Shown: positions 37,101-47,861 of the stretch, piece by piece
How positions within the stretch are numbered: the first letter of the stretch is position 1
Layout of the letters: every line of letters begins with the position of its first letter
NCBI GenBank assembly: GCA_025331565.1
Contig: JAFREQ010000003.1
Span: 12,455,001-12,519,000, forward strand
Direction: 5' to 3'
Length of the DNA stretch: 64,000 bases
DNA from: Holacanthus passer
Taxonomy: Eukaryota > Chordata > Actinopteri > Pomacanthidae
The notes under the pieces: generated by a model
Seen by the model: the letters and a program-made list of their open reading frames with translations, nothing else
The model's database searches: none
Told to the model about the DNA's origin: nothing
Position numbers and translations under genes: made by a program

Positions 37101-40100
37101 AAGGATTTTTCACGATGAAAAATTTGAGACACTCTTACTCTTTGTTGTATGTTTAATGTGCAGCATAAACAACAACTTCCAGTCAACAGTCGTATTAAAA
37201 CGCTTCATCAAATACAAAACTTCCTCCCACTGCTGTAGCTCTGTAATATAAGAGGAACTGTCGTCAAAAAATATTGTTTGAGGGTCCACTTTCCTTTTTG
37301 TCTGAAAACTACTGGTATATATAATAAGTTGTATTTAAGTTTTAGTCTCAGAGGTTTGAGTTAACAAGGAACACCAGACTAGTCCAACAGATCACAACAG
37401 AGCAGCCAGCGATCTTTGAGATAAAGTCAATCATAAGGACTTTTGGCAGCACATTGCTTTCATCTGGTTACAACACACTTTGTTTATGTTGCAAAAGGCA
37501 TTGGCATAACTTCGTAGTAGATGATCTCGTAACATTAAAAAAAAATCCAGTGGCAAATAGATACAAATTAATAACAGTGACACCTTGTGGATACCTGGGG
37601 TACACCAGGCCTCCTTTCTCCACTGAAAGGGACAGGAACAGACATTTCCTCATTACTCCATAGCTGCCATTTGCTTCATCATCCCAAAATACACCAGTGC
37701 CTTCAGAGGAGAGCCAAAGCTTAAAAAAATAGAATAGTTGGTAGCCTAACATCATTGTATATCCATGCTTTTGCAGGAAGAAGGTGTCAGGTGACTATGA
37801 AGCCCTGAATGACCGCCTTCAAACTCTTCCAGATCAACTGTGTTATGACATCATGGTGAGTGCTAACACAGGAAAGAACAAACAAATATACAGTCACACA
37901 GCTTGTGCATTTTGTGTTAGTTTGAAGATGAACGCCTGTTGTAAATGGCAGTTTATAATTTACCAGCGTCAGGAGCTGGGTTGATATTCTTAACTTTGCA
38001 GAAGCCGACCCTGAATACATTTACTTTCAACTTCTTTTCTTCTGCTTTCATATCCACATTCTGCCTCCTACTTTGTCTTTTTGCAGACTGTCTTTATTGT
38101 CACTTTCAATTCGTTCAATTCAAATCATTATACAGCTAGTAGACAGTGAAAACGAAACAACATTCCTCCATGGTGCTACACAAAACAAAAGTCTACATAA
38201 CAAGAGACAAAGTGCCCGTGTACAACCATCGCAAATCAGTGCAAGACTTTGTAGAATTACTATGGCTGTATGTGTATAAAATAACTAAGAGAGTGCAAAG
38301 TTAAAAACTGTTTGCAGACTTAAGAACTGTTTAAATAATTTAAAAACTGCTGTAAATGTAAACATAAGCTGCAGTTATGTGTATCAGTCCAGTCCCCAGG
38401 TCTTGAGGAGTCTGATGACAGGGAAGAAATGGGCTGGAGAAACTGTTCCACAGAGTAGTTGTGAGCACCTGAATGCTTTGGTAATTTTTTCCAGGAAGCA
38501 GGAGAAGAGTTTGTGTGGGGTTATCCACAATGCCAGTGGCTTTGCAGATGCAGCGTGTGATGTAAATCTCTGTGACAGGCCAGAGAGACTTTGATCTTCT
38601 CAGCTGGCCTCACTAAATCCGCTGCAGTGTCTTAGAATCAGCTTTCAAAGCAGACAGTGATGCAGCTGCTCAGGATGCTCTCGATAGTCACCTCTGTAGA
38701 ATATGGTGAGGATGGGGGGTGGGAGATGGGCTTTCCTCAGTCTTCACAGAAAGTAAAGATGCTGTTGGACTTTGTTGGCTATGGAGCTGATGTTCAGGGT
38801 CCAGGTGAGGTTCTCCACCAGGTGAACACCAAGAAATCTATGAATGAGCCATCTGTGTTTAGTGGAGAGCGGTTGCTCCGTACTCTCATGAATCAACAGC
38901 CATCTCTTGTTTTGTGTACATTCAGAGGCAGGTAGTTACCTCAGTTGTTTCATTTTGATTCTGCTCTTTCTCCATCCACTATGCTACAAACAGGTGCCAT
39001 TTGGCCCCCTGGCCTTCATGCCTGGGAAGCTGGTGCACACCAACGAGGTCACAGTGCTGCTCGGTGACAACTGGTTCGCTAAGTGCTCTGCCAAGCAAGC
39101 TCAGAAAATTGTCGACCACAGGATGAAATGTGAGTCTGTCCTCGCTTTTAAAAAGACAGCATTGTGTCATTTTAATGGGATTCCTCAACACTGCTCTTCT
39201 TCAGCCAGCAGAGGGTGCTCCTGCATCAAGTCTAGAACTCTGAATAATCACTGAAGCCACTAACTTCCTTTTAGCTGAACCACTATTTTACCAAAATACT
39301 TTGAGAGAAACTTTTGAGATGCATGTAGAATTTAGTCTATTTTAAGGATATGTTTATTGAACTGAAACACTGCTTCTAATAACTGTACTGAAATATTGGA
39401 CCATGCATGATTTTCGGCACAGGCAGTGTACTTTATTTCACATGTGGTTAAAGGGTTGCAAGCTGCAAGGCACATGTGCGGCGCTCATTCGCTCTTAAAT
39501 TCATATTTTACAGTTCACTGTTAAGTTCATACCTTTTCCTTTCTTATGGTCAAGTCAAGCTCTGTAAATGCAACATTATTGTTTCATCGAGTGCAAGAAG
39601 CCTTTTGAAGAGAAAGGAAATGTTTATTCTGACATGGGTTACTGTATATGTAGCCATGCTTAAAGAGTGTGTTTGCCCTGCTGCTCATTCTAGGTCTGAA
39701 AATCTCATATGGAGTCAAATGGGCCCAAGTAACGATGTCTGATGTGAACATTATTAGAGTGTTTAGTGAAGCAGAAATGTGCTGCCACAGCCCATCCACA
39801 GCCGTATGCCCCCCCCATCTCCTGACCCTGCCCACCCTGCTATTACAGAGCTAAGTGCTGTAATACAAACACAGCTAGCTGAAATGTGTCAGACAGCGGC
39901 TGAGTTGTCGACCGTCTGTGTTTGACCTTTCAGTGGAGGGGCTCCCCATCACCATGGAAACAAGGGCCCTCTGCTGTTATTAGTAAAAGGGCTTAATTGT
40001 TGTCAAGATTTAATGATCCGGAGTAGTATTCAGGGCAGAAGATATTATGAACTGTTTGTGTCATCATTTTTCAATTTTTTCCCCCAACTTGTTCAGGATT

Positions 40101-42428
40101 TTAACTCTTTAGCGACCAGTTGTCATTGTTAAATTTAGTATTTGAATCCCTGTTATCCTGCAGCCACTTTTTACACACTGCACAGTTTGTCAGTCTGCCT
40201 CCAACTCTCTGGAGCTGATGATAATGTGCCTGTTTTCTGCAGATGTGAAGAGTGAACTAGACGATCTGTCAAAGACGATGGAAAACTTTGAGGCCAGAGT
40301 GGGGTTTGCGAAGAACTTGGAAACTATGTCAACTGTACGTTGCATCACTCACAGTCATGTCACAGATAAGATATTGTGTAAGACATAAATAGGAACAAAT
40401 GTATTGACTTTGTTTCTACTTTAGAATCAAGGGGACTACGTTGACATTAGAGAAGAGGCCGGAAACAGTGATGCTGCTGTCAGCAAAGGTATCTTTTTCA
40501 GCCTTTTTTCTGCCCTCATTTTACTCGTACATCTTGGCTAATGAAAGAGCAAAGAAAGCCTTTAACCCATTCTTTAATTCTACCCCAAAGTCATTGTGAC
40601 ATTTAGGCTGAAGAAAGTTCAGGAATGTCTTTCCCATCTTGTCTGCTTTAACAGGAAAGCACAGAATAGCTCACAAACCAAATTCTAAGCCCAAGATGGA
40701 AGCTGTGTTGGATCTAAAAGAGGAGGATGAGGAGAATGAAGGAGAGGGCAGAGATGGAGGGAGCAGAAAAGGCATTTTGACTGAGGAGGAGTTGTGGGCT
40801 CGATTGGATGAACTCGAGAAACTGGAGGAGCTACAAGATGAGCAGGACAGGTAGAACACACTCATGGTCTTTTTTTAGTAGCGTTAATATTTGGACCCTT
40901 TGTAACCTCTGGGAAAATTAAAATGTTGTTCTCCAGATTATCTGATAATGCAGACATGAACGGTGAGGACACATCATCCTTTTCCTCCGAAGAGGAGAAG
41001 GAGGGAGATGCTGCACCTCCAGTAAACGGACTGAGTCTGAAGCCCAGCTGGGCTCACAGTAAAGCGCCACCCAGCGTGGACAGGAAAGAGGAAGAAGACG
41101 ATGAGGAAGAGGAAGGCAGCTGCTTGCCGACCATCTTTTTCTCTCACACAGTCGAGCCCAAGAAGGTCAGAGGGATAAATGACTTTGAACATTTTACAGA
41201 TTTGTCGTTGTAAGATATTGCCTCTTCTCCCCTTTTGTTTGAATTATGCAGTTTAATTCTTTTTTGTCTTTACTGTGTCTCTGTCTTTTGATCCAGGTGA
41301 GGATAAACACAGGAAAAAACACCACATTGAAGTTCAGTGAAAGGAAAGAGCAGAAGGAACACTCGAAGAGGAAAAAGAAAAACGGCCACAACAACGGACA
41401 CTCCCATCACGAACTTCACAAAATCACAACACCAGCAGACATTTACAGGTAAAAACATCACAATGTATTAAATTACCAACACGATTCTAAATTTAGAAGC
41501 ATCACAATTTTCCAAGAAACAGATTACAGTAACGAAGTCTGTTTGTCAGGTTGTTTGTGGACGTGAAGAACGGGGAACCCATCCCCAGGAAGTCCATCCT
41601 GAAGTCACGCAGCCGAGAGAACAGCGTGTGCAGCGACACTAGCGAGAGCAGCGCGGCAGACTTCGAAGAGCGCCGCATGATCGGACGCAGCTTCAGCCAC
41701 GATGACGCAACGCACAGCGACACCAGTGACGGCATTACGGAGGAGGACAGTCCCACGGCGGTCCCTCTGCACCCCACCAGCAGATTTGAGGTCAACAACA
41801 TCTTTTAGTTTCAGTTATACTTCTCACTGTCCTCTTTTTTTCTGCCTGAACCAACCTCAGTCAAGTTCCTTTGTATAGTCTTTAATCCATGTTACACTGT
41901 GAAGGGACCTGTGATATGCCTACAGTATATTATGAAACAGCTTATGAAAATGACACCTTTGAGCCTCAGACCCCTCTTAATGAGAACATAACAAAACTCC
42001 CACAGAAGCCTCTTTAAGTTCGAATGGGAGCTGCATGTGGTCGATCAATCTTTAAATGTCAGTCTTAAGAGGCAACATGAGCAATAAAACACAGCATTAA
42101 AACAGGATAAACGCTTTAGTCAGCCTAAACATTTTACCACAAGTTCTGTTTCAGCGAGGTGAAAGTAATCAGTCATGGAATACCAAGTTAACTCCAGTTT
42201 CTTTACTGTTATTCTCTCTTCCCTCTCTCTCTTCTGCAGGCTTTTTCAGGTACAGTGGTAGAAAAGGACCCGATGCCTTCGGCTGTCCCCCATCTCACCA
42301 TTGCTCCACCAGCTCTGCCGACCATACTGGAGAGGAAACAGGAGGAGGTGGCGTCCGACGCCCCCCCGCCCCAGCAAGCCCCGAAAAGGGTGTCAAAGTT
42401 TAAAGCTGCCAGGTTGCAGCAGAAGTGA
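34151..42428 (+). CDS. uri1: URI1, unconventional prefoldin RPB5 interactor
   Basis: Eleven coding exons: 34151-34222, 35258-35292, 37777-37855, 38994-39129, 40243-40334, 40425-40488, 40655-40850, 40937-41165, 41297-41448, 41550-41790, 42240-42428. Phases close and give 494 aa (human 535). URI1 is a prefoldin-like scaffold that works with RPB5 and the R2TP/URI chaperone complex in RNA polymerase assembly and, at mitochondria, in S6K-PP1 survival signalling. Residues about 15-140 are the alpha-type prefoldin core, with the GKLVHTNEVTVLLGDNWFAK hairpins at about 74-93. KHRIAHKP starts exon 7 and ELWARLDELEKLEE follows. PTIFFSHTVEPKKVRINTGK (about 287-306) is the conserved RPB5-side block. RSRENS at 372-377 matches the S6K-site region, and the C-terminal RVSKFKAARLQQ box ends the protein. 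The long Asp tract of human URI1 is reduced to a short Glu/Asp run. The ATG has a strong context (A at -3, G at +4). Identity is very secure. Confidence 0.95.
38070..38940 (-). mobile_element. CR1/L2-type LINE 3' portion in URI1 intron 3
   Basis: Antisense to URI1. The reverse complement carries the C-terminal reverse-transcriptase region of an abundant fish LINE. On the + strand the marks are CAGTCCCCAGGTCTTGAGGAG (38,390), ATGCAGCTGCTCAGGATGCT (38,659), GGTGGGAGATGGGCTTTCCTC (38,718) and GGTGAGGTTCTCCACCAGGTG (38,803). The element ends only about 55 bases before exon 4. It has frameshifts and is not functional. Confidence 0.7.
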
Positions 42429-43045
42429 CTGTTAATGAACAGATATCCACATTTCACAATAACGTCTTGTTTGGTTCGGTCATGAAAAAGCCTTTGTTTC
42501 ATGTCTGCCACTGGTGAACTGGACGAATCGCAGACCATCCTCTCCTCTCCTTTCTTTCACATGTCTTTCACTCCTATCCACACAGGGTTTCTGTCATTGA
42601 GTAGGACTGTACAGTGACAAAAAGCACAGTAGCAATGTTAATAAATCAGCCTTGTGTGTGACACTGCTTTTCAACAAGCTCCAAACACTGGTAAATGCAG
42701 TTTCTTTTGCTTCTTTCCTCCTAAATAAATGGCACTTAACAATTGTCCATCTTTCTGTGGGGCCTGTTTAAACCAGCTGCTGTTTGTCTCACGCTTACCT
42801 GTCTTCTGCTTTTCTGTTGGTCCGTGCTTTTGCCAGTTTAGGTAAGACTCTAGGCCGATCCTGCTTGTGATGAGTTGCCTTGTTTTGTTCCTTTTTCCAA
42901 GTATTGATCATTAAACAGAATCAGGTGCCCGCTAGCTCTCATTTGACCTTCTCTTGACCTGCCTAATGAATGTATGTATTCCTTTGTGACGAGCTTTATG
43001 TAAAGACAAAAAAAGAATATTGATGGCAACTAAGAGGAAAATAAA
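42429..43045 (+). terminator. uri1: URI1 3' untranslated region with candidate poly(A) signals
   Basis: Canonical AATAAA hexamers occur at 42,640-42,645, 42,724-42,729 and 43,040-43,045. The last is followed by a T/GT-rich stretch suitable as a downstream element. Which one is used cannot be told from sequence. Confidence 0.45.
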
Positions 43046-46000
43046 TGATTTTGGCTACAAGTCTTGTTCTGTCTTTCTTCCTTGAAAGAATTTTTTTTTT
43101 TGTTCTGGATTGATGTGTATTTCATTTATGTTCTTCAGACAGTGTTCTGTTGACAGACCTTTATTCTGTATTTCAATATCACAGAAATAGTTTGGAGGAA
43201 TTTTCTCACATTGTTACACTACATAGTCATGGTTTGTAAAAGTAACACATTTTTGCCCCTGATACTTAGTGTAAATTGTTTTGGTCTTTAAACCGCTATT
43301 ACTAGACACAGGCTGAGCTTATATGGTCTTTTATGAAGTATTACTACTCTTTGTGAATTTCCTGTTGTGCATTAAAATTTGAAGAGCAAAGTAAAGCCCC
43401 ATCTCTGCTTATTGCAGCCAAACTTTGTAAGCGAGCAATAACATTTGATCAATGCTGTAAAGCAAACTGAACCCAAAATGCCTTTTCCAGTTAGTAAAAG
43501 TGCAATCAAACTGCAGCCTTAATGAGAGAGAGGAAATTTCAACAGCACCCACTCAGACAACCAATCAACTTCAGCATGGGTCCAAAAAAAAAAAAAAAAA
43601 AAGATTTTATAATATTTTACTGCTGAGGACAGAAGAAAGTCTGATTTAGAGATCTGCAGTTTGTGATGCCGTCAGTGAGCTTAAAGCATAGGATGTAAAA
43701 CAGCTGCACTGTTGTATGATTTGACACACGGATGATGGCAAACGCCAAGGCATGACAGAGTGAGGTGAAACATCAAGATTAGAGTTCTTATATGGCATAG
43801 TTCTGAGTTAATACATGGATTCTTGAACATTGGCGGCAAAGTGTTAAATGTTTAAAGTACAGACGTATTAGCAGCAATATGTACTTCAAGAGTAAGTATG
43901 AAAACTACTTGTATGACTGATAATACATATGACATTATTATATAGCAATGTGTGAGAAGCATTTTATTGTTGTAGCTGGTGGAGGTGGAGCTAGTTTTAA
44001 CTACTTTAATTACAACTGTGTGATTTAGTCCGGTGGTTTAGTCTCACCTGGAGGTCGAGCCCCCTCAAAAGGGTCGCAAGAGAAATCTGATTGACCATAA
44101 ATTGATTAATGGAGAAGGAAAGAAGAAGAAAGAAACAAAGTTCTGTCGTGTAAATTTGTATTTTCTGACTTTTCTTTCATGTTTGCTTTATGTTAAATTT
44201 TGATTAGATTTGATTAGAATTTTGTTAGATTTTCAATTTTACCTTTTTGCACATTAAAACTAAAGTCTGTGAAATTATATGAAAGAGGGGGAAATCTGTA
44301 GTCTGTTTTGTTGAAATGAAACAACATGGACATCTGAAATATGACAAACAGACACTGCTTTTTTTGTCAGGGGTCATAAGCCACAAAGGTTCAAAATCAC
44401 ATCACTGATTGAATTTTCAACAATGTAAAATCATAATCTGAAAAGTAGCTATAGCTGTCAAACAAATGTAGTGGAGTAAAAAGCAGAAGTAAAAATATTC
44501 CAGTAAAGTACAAGTGCACCAGAATTGTACTGTGACTGTATTTAAATCTAAACAGATGTAAAACACTAATTAAGATCTAAGTTTTTTAATTCACTCTAAG
44601 TTGACTTTGATGTTTTTTTATACAGCTCTATATTTTAACTAATCATTCTTTTTGTGTGGCCTCTGACAGTTAGGCCTGTGGATGTTTGGAGTTGCTCACA
44701 ATAATCATTTTCAGACCAGGTTAATATGCTGAGAACCAGGGTGAGACACTTGTTTCTTTTAACAGTGAACTTGAAAAGACTATCACTCTGGACCGAACTG
44801 CATTGTTTGACGTAGTTTAGATTTTTAGTGGGGCGACTCATACACAACCCTGCACTTCATCTCTCCGCAAGCCGCTTTAATTAAAGCTGCGGCTTGTGAG
44901 TTGAAAGGCTATCACTCCCCTTTTAGTTAAATGGTGGGAGTGCAGGTCTCTGATAAGAAGCTTTTAAACAGGTCCTGAGGTGACTCTGCACCCCCCCAGC
45001 CCCCTCCCCTTCAACAGGATTATTCCTCCAATATGAAAATCCAGGTAGCATGAGACAGATTAGGCAACGCTTAACATGCTGGAGTTGTGTTGGTGAGACA
45101 CGGATCAATGGATTTATGTAGGTTAAGCTGTGAAGGTATATGCTGGAACACAGTAGAACTACATTACAAAGAAATCGAGCATACAAACTATGTAATGGGC
45201 TGGAACACACACAAGATCTACATTTCAGGGATTAAGAGGGATTTTAAGAGTTGTGTGATGAAGGATTCAAGCAGGTATTGTTTTCCAGACAGGTGCTCAG
45301 GTCTGAGAGGGGGGAGAGGAAGAGTTGCACTCCAAATGTCAGAGGGATGGATTAAACAGCAGCCAGCATATCAGCCTCACTGCCGTTTGAACATACCATA
45401 TTAAAGATGTAGTCACCACCCGTACCTACATCATTTGAGGCCTATAAGGGAAGCTGTTTTTTTTTCTCCCTCCCTCACTTATTCCACTAACGAAGCTCAG
45501 GTGGAAATCACAGGAAAGAAACAAATGTTCAGGTGATCCGTGTTGATGTCACAGCTCTTCAGCTTCATGACACTGTGATCCTCACGCTGCTGAGTTACAA
45601 TTTTAGCTTTTTGTTCTGCCTCATGTTTAGCTTGTCTTTGGGAAAATGAAAACTCAATACTCAACAACAACAACAAAAAAAAAAATCACTTAGATGTTTG
45701 GACGACAATTATATTACATAATCATTATCACATCTGAAAAGATTAGATGTTGTTTGATAAAATTGAATTGATAATTAACACATTGGTTTAAGTAATTTAT
45801 AAAACATTTCTGGTTGCTCAGATGTGAGGATTTGCTTGTCTCACATTATAGTGCATTGCATATGTTTGAGTGGGGAAAAAAAGCAACTTAAAAAAATCAT
45901 CTTGGCCTCTGGGAACTTTTTAAAAAAAACAACTTTCTGATCAAACAATGAATTGATTCATTGAGAAAAAGGATGCTATAACCATTTGCTGCAACTTAAA

Positions 46001-46440
46001 TCAGTATATGACTACTTTTGAAAATATGGAAAATCACAGAATAAAACATGAGAATAAACACCTGCCCCAATATTTTAATGGAAACTACAACAAATCTGCA
46101 ACACAACAGCAAAACCAAGGACCTGTTGCTGTGCTGATGTCCTTTATGTTTTTTTTCTTTAGTTCTAAACTTCTGACTATGTCTGTCTCGTTCACTTATT
46201 TAAAGCCAGAAGGCTCTGCCTCACTTTCCTTGGAGGAGAAAGGTCAGGGGGACAGAAATGTGATGCAAGCATCCAATTAAGTTTCCTCAATAGAGACAAC
46301 TAAAATGCAAGATCACTGATGTTTAGTCATTCTTTTTTTTATTTCTATACAGCATGCAAACTAAATTTTTTTAAAAAGCATAGGGGTGAACACAGTCTGG
46401 ATCAGTATGTGCAAACATGCAGATTTTGCATGTGAATCCA
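43046..46440. other. URI1-ZNF536 intergenic stretch
   Basis: No gene is seen. It contains an 18-A run (43,585-43,602), a degraded repeat at about 44,030-44,410 and a perfect hairpin at 44,868-44,896. The longest open frames (up to 105 codons) have no domains. Confidence 0.45.
44030..44410. repeat. degraded non-autonomous DNA-transposon-like repeat
   Basis: The right end reads AGGGGTCATAAGCCACAAAGGTTCAAAATCAC and the left end GGTCGAGCCCCCTCAAAAGGGTCGCAAGAG. Such blocks belong, as I recall, to fish hAT-like elements whose ends read GGGTCGCGA...GGTTGAGAACCACTG. Boundaries are approximate. Confidence 0.35.
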
Positions 46441-46468
46441 TCAGGCCTCCACAGAAGTTTCCAAAGAA

Positions 46469-46977
46469 TATAAAAGTGCTCTGGCAGCTAATCAGCTCGC
46501 TTTAATTTGACATGCATAAATCCACACACTGCCTCCACAGAGGAGCAGGATGGATGGAGGCGCGCTGCGTCCAGAAGACGGCGGTGCGCATTTTACGCAC
46601 GGTGCCACACAGCAGCGGCCAGATGAGGGAGACATACGGCTTCGGGACATGTCGAAGTATCCCGAGTCAATTTTTATAAGATCTCATCACCTCTTCCGTC
46701 AACTGGAAACAGTAGAGAGAGAGAAGCACGCAGCCGCCTCCGTCTGCTGAGGAAGCGCGCGCGCCTGTGCGTATGTGTGTGTGTGTGTGTGTGTTTTGAA
46801 AAGAGGAAGCGACAGTTCAGGAGGAAATCTGGGTCCGACCGCGCGCTCCGGGCGGCTGTGATCAAGAAGCCTCCAGTCCGTCCGTCAGTCAGTCAGTCAG
46901 TCATCCACATCCACATCTCCAACTCCAGCTGTCACCTCCTGTCCTCCTGTCCTCTGCATCTGCACCCGGGCGTCCAG
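46469..46977 (+). promoter_or_regulatory. znf536: ZNF536 core promoter and probable non-coding exon 1
   Basis: A TATAAAAG box (46,469-46,476) would place initiation near 46,500. The following 480 bases are GC- and CpG-rich and end in CGTCCAG|GTAAGA (donor at 46,977/46,978), an excellent splice site. The next acceptor in the same orientation with coding sequence is at 55,201. Linking this exon to ZNF536 is inference from position, composition and the donor. A 66-codon upstream open frame starts at 46,550. Confidence 0.5.
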
Positions 46978-47494
46978 GTAAGACACACATCTCCTCCACA
47001 TCCGCTCAAGTCATCTGTGAGAAGTGACTTTAAGTTTCTGATCATTCTCACAGCCGCTTCTTTATTTTAGCGGGTGAGAAAGAAACTAGGTGTGTTAGTG
47101 TAAAAAAAAAGTGTTAGAAGAAGGTAGGGAACAGAAAATGTCTGTGTTTCCTGTGTGTTTATTTGTGCATATGTTGTGTGTACAGCACACCATGATCCTT
47201 ATGTTTTCTATATGACCTTTATATTATAGGCCTATTAATATATAACATATTAATGTATAAGCCTTAATTTCATATTAATGTCTCATATTAATTTAAAAAT
47301 CTAACATATGGGCTAATGAAGTTGTGTGCTTGTAGTTTATGATGATGTATATGTACATTAAACATATTAGTGTATTAAAATAGTCAGTAGCCTAAAATCA
47401 ACTCTAGAGAGAAGCTGAGATTTTTTTTTTTTTTTAAAGTTGCACCTTTTACTGCTCTAACAGTGTTTGAGTGGCCCTGCTTTATATATAGTAA

Positions 47495-47529
<35 letters not shown>

Positions 47530-47830
47530 GTCACCTGTACAGAGTGGCACAGCTACTTTCAAAGCCACCCTCACCCTCTGCCCCCCCTCCTCCGCCCCCT
47601 TCCTCCTGTTTCCAAATGCTCTCCTTTGAAGCGATGATGCCCCATCTGTCATATGTGAGCAAAGAGAGACCATGCTCTGCTCTTCTCAATTACTGAATTC
47701 TCCTCATGCCAGCTCCGGTGGGACAGGAGGAGGAGCAGGTGGGTGGCAGTCAGTGCGATCAATCAACATGAAATATTCAGCTTTGAATATACACATCATT
47801 TACTGCTGCTGCTGCTGCTGTCCTTGTTAG

Positions 47831-47861
47831 AAAACACCCCAAAAAAGAGTTGGGGTGTTTT
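47831..47861 (+). other. perfect 12-bp inverted repeat (hairpin)
   Basis: AAAACACCCCAA and TTGGGGTGTTTT face each other across a 7-base loop, just after a CTG trinucleotide run (47,804-47,820). No miRNA-length arm is present. Confidence 0.8.

Noticed and set aside
41246..41452. Separate 68-codon gene starting in URI1 intron 8
   Set aside because: It is URI1 exon 9 read together with intron sequence upstream; the acceptor at 41,296 and phase show it belongs to URI1.
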